DNA of 64,000 nucleotides from Candidatus Leptovillus gracilis (GTDB lineage Bacteria; Chloroflexota; Anaerolineae; Promineifilales; Promineifilaceae), in the NCBI GenBank assembly GCA_016716065.1, contig JADJXA010000007.1, forward strand, positions 258,183 through 322,182, in the 5' to 3' direction. The notes beneath the pieces are model-generated. The model saw nothing but the letters and a program-made list of their open reading frames with translations, did not search any database and had not been told where the DNA came from. Within the stretch, counting starts at the first letter, position 1. Every line of letters begins with the position of its first letter. A program made the translations under genes and the position numbers. Shown piece after piece: positions 28,551-37,505 of this stretch.

Positions 28551-30140
28551 ATGAGCAACGGCCGTATCCTGGTTGTAGATGATATCCCCGATGTACGCAA
28601 CACAGTTGTGGGGTTGCTCGCCGATGAAGGGTATGAAGTACACGGCGCTGCTACATACGAAGAAGCCGTTGACCTGCTCAACCGTGTTCGTTTTCATGTG
28701 GCCGTGCTGGACATTCGGCTAGACGAGAGCGATGTAGACAATGAAGCGGGTCTGCGTCTAATGCACTACATTCGGCAATTCGACCCAACCATCTCCCCCA
28801 TTATATTGACCGGGTATGCCGAAGTTCATATGGTGCAAGAGGCTTTGCGGCCCGGCAAATCTGGCAAATCCCCCGCGTTCAGCTTCTTAGAAAAAACAGA
28901 AATCACGCTAATGCCCGAAATTGTTAAACAGGCATTCTCTCAGTCTGTGCGCGTCAATCGGACATTGGTGATCGAAGATAACGGAGAAATCATTCTCGCG
29001 TTAGCCAGACGTCTTCGTTTTCAAGGGAAATCTAAACCTGAGATCGAGTTCCTTGCTGAGGAAATTGACGAATTGCTGCGTAAGCTGTTTTTTACGTGCG
29101 AGCGCATTGTAATTGATTCGCCACAACAAGGGTACAGCGCGGCGGCCGTTTTCAAAGTCGTTCCCTGGTACAAAGATCGCATTCAGGGAGAGGCATTAAT
29201 TGTCAAGATTGGTGAACGCGGCATAGCGGATGAAGAGGTGAATCGCTACCAAGAGTATGTTTTGGGCAAAGTGGGTGGACATCGTGTACCTATCAGAATA
29301 GAAACAACTCACACTCGTTCATTAACAGGCATCCTGTATACGTTTGCTGGATTGGGGTTTGTCCAGAGTTTCCCCGCGTTTTTCTATCAGGCAAATGTTG
29401 AAGCTATTCGAACTGTTATTCGGAACTTGTATTTGACGACATGCCGACCCTGGCAGCGGGATGAAATTATTTCGGTTGAACTGACCGATTTAAGAGCTGT
29501 TTACTTTCACCATTTATGGTCGTCCGACCAGAAACTGGAACAGTCGCTCAAACACATGACGGGCAAACGGCATCCTTTCCGCCTGGAAAACGATGAACAC
29601 TTGTGGTTGGGCGAAGATATTCAACTACATAATCCTGTTTCTTTTGTTAGAACCCATTCTTTTGAACAGTCCACGCTATACGGCATCATACATGGAGATT
29701 TACAGGGATATAATGTGTTGATCGATCACCGTCAGGAAACCTGGCTGATTGATTTTGCCAGCACAACGCGAGGTCCTATTGCTCAGGATTATGCTTTGTT
29801 TGAAGCGTACTTGCTGGTGTCAATTCTTGAGGCTGAGGATTGGCAGGCGCTTTATCCCTGGTATGAGCTTTTGTTTAAAGCGGGCAGTTTAACGGCCGTG
29901 CCCCTATCAGGTGAACTGCGGACAAAACAAGACATCTGGAAGGCGCACACAGCAATTTTGACAATTCGTCGTTTAGCATTTGGGGATGCCGTCTCTTTGT
30001 CAGAGTCCGAGTATCTGATTTCCTTGTTGTTCAACTTGCTGAAATTGTTGACCATACTGAATTTACCATCTACTCAGAGAGATTTTGCCTTAATTGCTTC
30101 CTCATTTGTCGCCAGTCGCTTAGCCAATTTACTTTCCTGA
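28551..30140 (+). CDS. Receiver fused to an aminoglycoside-phosphotransferase-like kinase domain
   Basis: About 529 residues from the ATG at 28551 (MSNGRILVVDD). Residues 1-130 are a receiver with Asp in AVLDIRLDE. After a linker, residues about 170-490 form a kinase-like domain: FKVVPWYKDR...ALIVKIGERG resembles the nucleotide-binding lobe with its lysine. IIHGDLQGYNVLID (His at about 381) is the Brenner-type catalytic loop HGDxxxxN, and WLIDFA supplies the metal-binding Asp. These are APH/choline-kinase-fold signatures. The domain resembles the ternary-complex-associated kinase-like domains (TCAD9) described in bacterial NTP-dependent conflict systems; that match is from memory. The receiver probably gates the kinase. 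The phosphorylated target is unknown. Confidence 0.7.
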   Translation: MSNGRILVVDDIPDVRNTVVGLLADEGYEVHGAATYEEAVDLLNRVRFHVAVLDIRLDESDVDNEAGLRLMHYIRQFDPTISPIILTGYAEVHMVQEALRPGKSGKSPAFSFLEKTEITLMPEIVKQAFSQSVRVNRTLVIEDNGEIILALARRLRFQGKSKPEIEFLAEEIDELLRKLFFTCERIVIDSPQQGYSAAAVFKVVPWYKDRIQGEALIVKIGERGIADEEVNRYQEYVLGKVGGHRVPIRIETTHTRSLTGILYTFAGLGFVQSFPAFFYQANVEAIRTVIRNLYLTTCRPWQRDEIISVELTDLRAVYFHHLWSSDQKLEQSLKHMTGKRHPFRLENDEHLWLGEDIQLHNPVSFVRTHSFEQSTLYGIIHGDLQGYNVLIDHRQETWLIDFASTTRGPIAQDYALFEAYLLVSILEAEDWQALYPWYELLFKAGSLTAVPLSGELRTKQDIWKAHTAILTIRRLAFGDAVSLSESEYLISLLFNLLKLLTILNLPSTQRDFALIASSFVASRLANLLS

Positions 30141-30164
30141 AATAGACGTCTTATTGGGGGCAAC

Positions 30165-31685
30165 ATGGACAAGGTTTTGATTGTAGATAACGAGAAGGAT
30201 GTGTTGCACACCCTTTCTGGCTTATTAAGAGACGAAGGTTATCAAGTTGAAGGCGTCTATTCAGAGAAAGAAGCAATTGAAGCCTTTGCCAATGAGAAAT
30301 TTGATTTCGCCCTGATTGACATCCGCTTACACGGAGAAGATACCGACGACATTAGCGGCTTAGGTCTGGCTGCTGTTTTACGTTCGATGTCCCCTGAGAC
30401 ATTGATTTTTCTGATGTCCGGCTACCCTTTAAGTGAGCCTTATCTTCGAATCGTCCGTTATGTAACCGATGCTATTCTTCTTGAAAAAACACTTGGATGG
30501 GATAAAAAGATTATTAGCGCTATTACCAACGCTAAAAATATTCTTCAAGAAAGGAAACAAAAACCGACGACTATTTCAGGCCAGACAGAAGATGATTCCT
30601 CAATTACAGCCAAGTTGAAATTTTCTCGATTATCTGTATCAATTGCACCAAATCAAATAGCATTTGTTCGCTCGCAAGGCGCTCATGTTGCCGCAAGACG
30701 AACCTTAAGTGTGGCAGATGTGCCCGTTGCCCAATATCAAAAGCGAGTGGATAGCGCGCGTTATATCCCCAAAGACTTAAGATTCAATGTCAAAGATATC
30801 GGATCGAATTTATGGCGAGAACTATTCTCGGCGCATTCGGAAATTCAAAATACTTACCTCACGGCCAGAGCAAAAAGCAAGATATTGAGCTTGTTATTCG
30901 AGGGGCCAAGAGAGTTCATACGTTTACCCATCGAATTTATGTTTTCTTCTGAATCTGAAGAATACCTGGTTCTCTTACACCCGCTAGCAAGATTTGTCAA
31001 TGGTACGGAATCCAATCAAGCGCCATTTGATCGAGAGTTTTTTAAACAAAGCTCAAATCTGAAGATCTTACTTATCGCCTCAAATACGCCTAATCCTCAT
31101 ATTCCCGGAGTCGATCTTGAAGTGGCTAAATTAGAGCGCTTTTTTTTGACTCAGAAGCAGTTCGCTGTGGATTTGGAAGTTATTCCAACGGAAAAAGCAA
31201 CTATTGAATTTGTTCGAGAGAAACTGAAAAATCCAGATTACGACGTTATCCATTATGCCGGACATGGATCTTACAATAGCGAATCGCCAGAAGAAAGCAC
31301 CCTCAGTTTTTGGAGCGATGCAGGTAAAACAGGCGAAGTTCAGCAGATGCGGGCTTCAGAATTCCATTTATTGAGCGAGTCTCGGGTGCGACTGTTTTAT
31401 CTTAGCTGTTGTTGGGGCGCGGCCAGTGGAGACAAGAAGGATTTGCTGGACGATGACTTTTTGGGTGTGGCAGATGCCATCGTGCGTGCTGGCGTTCCCA
31501 CAGTTTTGGGGTATCGTTGGCCTGTTACCGACGCGGGCGCGCCTAAAATGGCCCTGGCTTTTTACCGCGAATTGTTAAATGATGGACGACCTGATGTAGC
31601 GCTTTGGAAGGCTCGTCGGGAATTGGCGGCAATCAATCGAAATGATTTGACCTGGTTGTCGCCCATACTTATCCATCAAGTGTGA
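30165..31685 (+). CDS. Receiver-CHAT protease (caspase-like effector)
   Basis: 506 residues. Residues 1-125 are a receiver with phospho-acceptor Asp in FALIDIRLHGED. A linker region of about 150 residues follows, then a C-terminal CHAT domain (about 300-506). Its catalytic dyad is visible: His367 in IHYAGHGSY and Cys416 in LFYLSCCWGAA, followed by the conserved GVADAIVRAGVPTVLGYRWPVTD. CHAT proteases are caspase-like enzymes often used as effectors in bacterial cell-death and defence systems (for example Craspase/TPR-CHAT and gasdermin activators). Fusion to a receiver implies phosphorelay control of proteolysis. It is the last gene of the operon and its stop overlaps the convergent flavoprotein gene by ten bases. 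Confidence 0.85.
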   Translation: MDKVLIVDNEKDVLHTLSGLLRDEGYQVEGVYSEKEAIEAFANEKFDFALIDIRLHGEDTDDISGLGLAAVLRSMSPETLIFLMSGYPLSEPYLRIVRYVTDAILLEKTLGWDKKIISAITNAKNILQERKQKPTTISGQTEDDSSITAKLKFSRLSVSIAPNQIAFVRSQGAHVAARRTLSVADVPVAQYQKRVDSARYIPKDLRFNVKDIGSNLWRELFSAHSEIQNTYLTARAKSKILSLLFEGPREFIRLPIEFMFSSESEEYLVLLHPLARFVNGTESNQAPFDREFFKQSSNLKILLIASNTPNPHIPGVDLEVAKLERFFLTQKQFAVDLEVIPTEKATIEFVREKLKNPDYDVIHYAGHGSYNSESPEESTLSFWSDAGKTGEVQQMRASEFHLLSESRVRLFYLSCCWGAASGDKKDLLDDDFLGVADAIVRAGVPTVLGYRWPVTDAGAPKMALAFYRELLNDGRPDVALWKARRELAAINRNDLTWLSPILIHQV

Positions 31686-32908
31686 TATTTCTGTTTGTCT
31701 TTCTCCACCCACTCCAATGCCCCTTCCCCCGCCACTCTCCCACTCGCCAAACAAGCCGTCAGCAAATACCCGCCCGTCGGCGCTTCCCAATCGAGCATCT
31801 CCCCGGCGCAGAAAACGCCGGGCCGGGCGCGCAGCATCAGGCGCTCATCCAGCGCCTCAAACCGAACCCCACCCGCACTGCTAATCGCCTCGGCCAACGG
31901 CCGTACACCCTCCACCGTCACCGCCACCCCCTTCATCACCCCCGCCAACTGAGCCGGGTCAGCAAAAACGGCCGTCGGCACAACCTCCCGCAGCAGCCCC
32001 ACCTTCACCCCCTTCAACCCCAACCGGCTTTGCAAATGGCTGGATAACGAACGCGACCCGCGCGGCTTCACCAGCGCCTCCCGAATCTGCGCTTCGGTTT
32101 TGTCCGGCAGCAAATCCAGATGGAAGGTGGCACGGCCGTTCGCCGCCACCTCCTCCCGCAGCAGCGCCGACACCGCGTAAATCAGGCTGCCCTCCACCCC
32201 CGTTTCCGTGATGACAAATTCGCCCTGGCGGGCAAAGTCGGCCAGGCGCAAAACCACCGTCTTCATCGGTTCTCCAGCAAATTTCTGCCGAAAGTGTTCG
32301 CTCCAGCCCACGTCGAAGCCGCAGTTGGCCGGTTTGAGGGGTGCGACGCCAACGCCCTGCGCTTGCAGCAGCGGGACCCACGCCCCATCGGAACCCAATT
32401 GCGGCCAACTGCCGCCGCCTAACGCCAGCACGGTTGCCTGGGGGGACACGGCCGTTTCCCCCGCCACCGTCGCCAATCGCAGCCGCCCATCCTCCGTCCA
32501 GCCCAACCAACGATGGCGCACGTGGAACACCACGCCGTTGGCGCGCAGGCGGCGCACCCAGGCGCGCAGCAGCGGCGCAGCCTTCATCTCCGCCGGGAAC
32601 ACGCGCCCCGACGTGCCGACGAAGGTTTCCACACCCAACCCTTGCGCCCAGGCGCGCACCTCTTGCGGGCCGAATTGTTGCAGCAGGGGTTCGATGTGGG
32701 AACGGCAGTCGCCATACCGCCCCACAAACTGCGCCAACGGTTCAGAATGGGTCAGGTTCAATCCCCCCTTGCCCGCCAGCAAAAACTTGCGCCCCACCGT
32801 CGGCATCGCGTCGTACACCTGCACAGGCACGCCCGCTGCGCTGATCACCTCGGCGGCCATCAGCCCGGCCGGCCCACCACCAATAATGGCAATAAACACA
32901 TTTTCCAT
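31676..32908 (-). CDS. BaiN/HI0933-type NAD(P)/FAD-dependent flavoprotein
   Basis: About 410 residues from the ATG at 32908 (MENVFIAIIGGGPAGLMAAE), chosen because the dinucleotide-binding GGGPAG motif follows directly. Further family marks are GRKFLLAGKGGLNLTHSE, ALGGGSWPQLGSDG and a C-terminal FCAGEMLDWEAPTGGYLLTACLASGRVAG, which closes the FAD site. The family includes the HI0933/YhiN flavoproteins. Its physiological substrate is not established in most bacteria. GC-rich with several ACGGCCGT sites, it marks the return to native sequence after the AT-rich island. Confidence 0.85.
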   Translation of the reverse strand: MENVFIAIIGGGPAGLMAAEVISAAGVPVQVYDAMPTVGRKFLLAGKGGLNLTHSEPLAQFVGRYGDCRSHIEPLLQQFGPQEVRAWAQGLGVETFVGTSGRVFPAEMKAAPLLRAWVRRLRANGVVFHVRHRWLGWTEDGRLRLATVAGETAVSPQATVLALGGGSWPQLGSDGAWVPLLQAQGVGVAPLKPANCGFDVGWSEHFRQKFAGEPMKTVVLRLADFARQGEFVITETGVEGSLIYAVSALLREEVAANGRATFHLDLLPDKTEAQIREALVKPRGSRSLSSHLQSRLGLKGVKVGLLREVVPTAVFADPAQLAGVMKGVAVTVEGVRPLAEAISSAGGVRFEALDERLMLRARPGVFCAGEMLDWEAPTGGYLLTACLASGRVAGEGALEWVEKDKQKYHT

Positions 32909-33003
32909 ACGTAACCTGGACAGGTCATAACCGAAAAGGGTTATCAATGATTGCGCAGATTGCGCCGATTTCACAGACTGAAGAAAAAATCTGCGTCACC
33001 ATC

Positions 33004-34671
33004 TTAGGCCACATCCGCCAGGGCTTGGAAGGCGGCAAGCTGCGCCGGGTCGCCCATCACCGCTACCATGTTGCCGACGGCAAAGCGGTAGTCGGCTTGC
33101 GGATTGGGCTGCAAAACGCCATCATGGATGACCCCCACCACCGAAGCGCCCGTTTCACTGCGAATGCGCAGCTCTTCGATGGTCTTGCCCACCAACGGAC
33201 TCTGATCGGCCAGCTTGACCCAATTCAGTTCCAGCAGGCGGGCGGCGTTGCGCAGCAGGGCGATGGTGTGGTAGTCGTCGTGGGCCAGGTAGAGTGGGGC
33301 GTACAGCTCGTGGCGGATGCTGTCGGTGTAGCGTTGAATGTCGGCCGGGGGGATTTGCAGATGGATCAACGCCTGGCGCGTCATCTCCAGGCCGGCTTCA
33401 AACTCTGGCTGCACCACTTCATACACCCCATGCTGATGCAGAACTTGCATCTGCTCAATGCCTTCTGCGCGGGCCACAATGTGAACATCCTGGTTTAACT
33501 GGCGCACCACGTCCACGATGGATTGGGTCACGATCAGCGCCGGAGTTGTTATCAGCACCAACGATGCCTGCGCCGTTTGCGCTGCTTCCAGCACAATGTG
33601 CTGGCTGGCGTCGCCATAAATCACCGGGAAACCGGCCATACGCACCTGCTCCATCCGCCGCGCATCCAGTTCGATCACCACAAAAGTCCGCCCCAAACGC
33701 TTTAAAACCTCGGCCACGTGAAAACCAACCCGCCCACCCCCGGCCAAAATCACATGGTCGTGCAAGCCCGCCTCCGGCAGATTAATGGTCTGGATCGGTT
33801 CTCGCCGCCACCAGCGCTGCCGCAAGGCATAGAGCGGCGTCGTCAGCCCAGACACAAAAGGCGTCAGGATCATGGTGATGATGGCTACCGTCAGGACGAG
33901 AGCGTACAGGTCCTGGTTGATGGAGTTGCTGTTCAGCCCTACCCGCGCCAGCACAAAGGAGAATTCGCCCACCTGAAACAGTCCCAACCCCACCGCCAGC
34001 GGTACCACATTGCGATACCCAAACGATACGCTAATCGTAGCAAAGATGCTCGCTTTGCCCAACATGACGATCAAGACAATACCCAACACCAGTCCCCAAT
34101 TCGCCAGGAAAAAGGCCGGGTCCAGCAGCATCCCCACCGAGACAAAAAAGAGCAGGCCAAACAGGTCGCGCAGGGGAATGATGTCACTCAGCGCCTGATG
34201 GCCGTAATCGGATTCGCTGAGGACCATGCCGGCGACAAACGCGCCGAAGGCGAAAGACAGCCCAAACAGATAAGTGGCGTAGCCCACGCCCAGGCCAATG
34301 GCGGTGATCGCCAGCAAAAATAGTTCGCGGGAGTTCCAGGCAGCCACCAGCGCCAACAGCCGGGGAATAATCCGTGTGCCGATGACCACCATCAACGCCA
34401 GGAATAAGATTGCCTTAAAAATGGCCCAACCCAAAATGGGCAGCCCGGCGTCCAGGTCGTTGAGTTGGGGCAGCACTATCATCAGGGGCACGACGGCCAA
34501 ATCTTGCACGATCAACATGCCGATCATCACGCGGCTGGAAAGTGTGCCCATGCGCCCCTGAGCCATGAGGGTTTTGAGCGTCACCATGGTGCTGGAGAGG
34601 GCGATGAGGCTGCCCAGCCAGAGGGCGCTGCGCCAATCCCAGCCCAATGCCCGGCCAATGCCAAAGCCTAG
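33004..34671 (-). pseudogene. Kef-type cation:proton antiporter, 3' part, cut off by an insertion sequence
   Basis: This fragment contains most of the CPA2 transmembrane domain (from LLGFGIGRALGWDW through SFGYRNVVPLAVGLGLFQVGEFSFVLARVG), then an RCK/TrkA-N domain beginning HVILAGGGRVGFHVAEVLKRLG and a TrkA-C domain at the end. The proteins exchange K+ or Na+ for H+ across the membrane, gated by nucleotide binding to RCK. The codon for the first Leu of LLGFG is split by the element. Joining 36546-36249 to 34667-33004 restores an uninterrupted frame of 654 codons including the stop. An in-frame ATG inside the element could start a hybrid, but the N-terminal helices would be missing. Confidence 0.85.
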
Positions 34672-36248
34672 CAGGCTGTCGGAAAAATATCTTCTGAAGG
34701 CCCGATGATAGACAAATAACGATTTCAAAGCATCAAGACAAGCAGTTTGCAACTCATATTGGCCTCATTACCATGAATTTTGCACGGTTTTACAGCCCGT
34801 TTTCGGCATCAGGCAGGGGGCAATAACGCCCCATCAACCAACCTGCAAGGTATGCAATCGTTTCAAGTTGTAAGCCAGACAAACCAATGTCCATTCGCCA
34901 CCGGCAGCAACCAGGCCTCGCAGAGAAAACTGACGGAAACCCAAGGTTTCCCTTGATGATACCGATAACCGGTTCAACCGTCGATTTGCGCAAACGGTAG
35001 GTGGCTTTGCCGAGGGTGGTCTGCAGTTTGTAAGCCATTTGCTCTTTGACGGAAGCATCATTGGGTGGCGGGTTGGGATTGTCCAGGAAAGGCACGCCAA
35101 CCCTGATGGTGTGGGCTGCGACCGGTGGCGATGTAGGGGCCAATGCCGCGCTTCCAAGCTGGCGATGTTGTTTTCGCTGAAATAGCCGGTGTCCAAATTG
35201 ACCTTTTTCGGCTGACCCACGACTGGTGGTACGGTGTCGGAGTTGGCAGGGCGGCCTGTTTATCGTTGGTATGGTCACACAACCAATTGCCCACTACCAG
35301 ACGACTGTCATGGTCAACCACTACCTGGACGTTATAATGTTGGTCAAAGCCGCTGTTGGTGGCGTTTTTCATGATGCGCGATTCGGGGTCGGTGAAGTTG
35401 TACTGGTCTTTATCTCTGGGTCCTGGAGTGGGTGGCTGCGGTGGTTTGCCCGGCGGCTTTTTTCCCTGTGGGTCGGTCTTTTCGGCCCGGGCTTGCATCT
35501 TGGCCTCGTATTCGGCTTGCTCGGCTTCATACCGGGCCTGGGCGCGTTCCTCCAGCACCTTCTTGGCTTTCGGCCAGCCGCGCCAATTGCTGCTGGCGTC
35601 GGGCAATCTCATCGGGAATGTTCATCTCTTCGGGCAGTTGTCCTCCATCGGCAACTTCAGCCAAAGGAACAACTCCTCGACTTCGGCTTGCAGATAGGCT
35701 TCGATAGCCAACAGCCGCTGGTAACTGACCGCTTTGCTCTTGGACGCATCGGCATGGATTTTGCTGCCATCCAGACTGACGTTACCCAATTGCAAATAGC
35801 CCATCGCCTGGGCAATCAACAGTATCTGGACAAACAACTCTTTCAGTTCAGCCAGAAATTGCTGGCGGAAAGCCGCAATCGTGCCATGGTCGGGGTGCAT
35901 GTCACCGGTAATGAAACGAAAGGGAATCACCTCATGGGTGGCGCGTTCAATCTTGCGCGAACTGAATACGCCGCTGGCATAGCTGTAGAACAGCAATCCC
36001 AACATCACTTCCGGGGCGTATGGTGGCGCACCCTGCTCACTATACTTTCTATACATGATCCCCAAATCAAGTTGGGCGACGACAGCGACAATGAAGCGAG
36101 CCAAATGGTCGGGTGGCAGGACATCGCGCAAGGTGATTTGCAGGTCCAGGGTCTTTTCGTAATCAGCAGTTCTGAATTTTCTTGCCATACCCAAAGTTTA
36201 CACCGAAATCATTTTTGTTCGGAGAAACGTATCTTCTCCGACAAGCTG
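34672..36248. mobile_element. IS1182-like insertion sequence (1577 bp) with CTAG target duplication
   Basis: The element sits in the antiporter gene. Both sides carry CTAG (34668-34671 and 36249-36252), a 4-bp target duplication. The ends form imperfect inverted repeats: CAGGCTGTCGGAAAAATA at the left and CAGCTTGTCGGAGAAGATA read inward from the right. Precise removal of the element plus one CTAG restores the antiporter reading frame. The single transposase gene is on the minus strand and is decayed. The family is assigned from the transposase. Confidence 0.85.
34834..36188 (-). pseudogene. IS1182-family transposase, multiple frameshifts
   Basis: The start is MARKFRTADYEKTLDLQ at 36188. The N-terminal DUF772-type domain (ARFIVAVVAQLDLG, YAPEVMLGLLFYSYA, FRFITGDMHPDHGTIAAFRQQF) and the first DDE-region motif VSLDGSKIHADASKSK are clear. 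The frame changes after LPMEDNCP near 35620, again near 35585 and near 35270, then at least twice more before the C-terminal hallmark AYNLKRL, which ends at 34834. About five frame changes make it non-functional as written. An antisense frame of 345 codons across it is not a gene. Confidence 0.8.
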
Positions 36249-36546
36249 CTAGCAAAATGGTGAGCAGCATTTGCAGCGGCGCGCCAATGAGGGCGATGGC
36301 CCGGACGGGGCGCAGTTCTTTGAGGGAAAACTCCAGCCCCAGAGCAAACAGCAGTAGGGCGACGCCAATTTCGGCCAGCAGCTCGATGTCGTGGACATCG
36401 CTGACGCTAATGCCGCCGGTGGATGGGCCAACTATGATGCCGGCCAGGATGTAACCCAGAATGAGCGGCTGCCGCAACTGCTGGGCGATGATGCCGCCAA
36501 TGAGTCCGGCCACCACAATGATGGCGATGTCGGCTGCAATTCCCAT
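36249..36546 (-). pseudogene. Kef-type antiporter, 5' part, upstream of the insertion
   Basis: The true start of the antiporter gene, MGIAADIAIIVVAGLIGGIIAQQLRQPLILGYILAGIIVGP, preceded by AGGGGGT. It covers the first three membrane helices and runs into the element after LQMLLTILLA. The frame then reads about 25 residues of element sequence before a stop. Together with the fragment at 33004-34671 it makes a 653-residue CPA2 antiporter. Confidence 0.85.
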
Positions 36547-36674
36547 ATGGTTTTACCCCCTGTTATCAGGCGTCGGTAGATTGACGCTGGTTTGTTTTAT
36601 GCGGCTTGCGCAGAGGATTTGGCGCTTGTTTCTGGCCGAACGGCCGTACCAATCAGCATCGTTTTGTTCAGCGT

Positions 36675-37505
36675 CTATTGTAACACGGGCAGGGTCAGGT
36701 AGTCGTCGGGCACAAACAGGCTGCCTTCGGTGGTTCCTTGCGGGGCGATCTGGCGCAAACGGCCGTTCAATTCCCCATCACCCATCTTGCCATCCAGCGC
36801 CAACCGGAACGCTGCGGCGATTTGTGTTACCTGCACGGCCGTTTCATGCACAAATTCCAGCCGGTAATGGACGACGCCCGCGTCTTGCCAGGCGGGCAGG
36901 TGGGCCACGGCCGTTTGTGCTTCCGCGCCAAACACCGTGTTGCGGCAGCCTACGTCGGCCATCACCGGATGGGAACGGCCGTGAACGTCGCGCAGTTCTA
37001 CTTTGTGCTTTTCGCACGGGTGGCCGCAATCTTTGTAGCTTGTGCCGTCGGAGAGGAAGCGGCAGAAGACGCAGTGTTCGGTGTGGAAAACGGGCAGATG
37101 GTGATAGGCGATCACTTCCAGCCGCGCCGCGCCGATGGCCTGCGCCAGGGTGGTGATTTGGGCGGCGTTCAGGTCGTGGGTGGGGGCCAATCGGTCCAGA
37201 CCCAGGTCAAAGAAGGTGCGCGCCGCGATGGCATTGGCGGCGTTCAGGCTGAAATCGCCGCTGAGCGGCTGCTCGGTCTGGCCTTGCAGGGCGTGCAGCA
37301 AACCGGTGGAGCGCACCAGGATGGGGCAGTTGAGCCGCAGCAGGAAGTTGACGATGCGCTGCTCTTTGGGCTTGAGGATGCGCGGGCTGGCGACGCGGGC
37401 GATGAGTCCGGCAGCTTGCACGCGCTCGACGGCCGGACGCAGGCCGTATAAGTCGAGGTAGTCCAGGGTGATGCTGGCCGGGCGCAAAGCGATGGCCGCT
37501 TCCAA
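36675..37505 (-). pseudogene. U32 family peptidase, C-terminal part (out of frame)
   Basis: The C-terminal half of a peptidase U32/collagenase-like protein: SITLDYLDLYGLRPAVERVQ, RILKPKEQRIVNFLLRL, LAPTHDLNAAQI, then the cysteine-rich HTEHCVFCRFLSDGTSYKDCGHPCEKHKVELRD that may bind an iron-sulfur cluster. The frame continues upstream as LHLLVRTPEQLEAAI without a start, showing that it belongs to the gene at 37244-39277. The two frames meet beside a heptamer array at 37545-37579. No independent ribosome-binding site is apparent. Confidence 0.75.

Noticed and set aside
32341..32844. Plus-strand Pro/Arg-rich frames opposite the flavoprotein gene
   Set aside because: Composition-driven shadow frames of a GC-rich gene; no motifs or ribosome-binding sites.
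35226..36263. Plus-strand frame of 345 codons across the insertion sequence
   Set aside because: It is antisense to clear transposase motifs and matches nothing; shadow frame.
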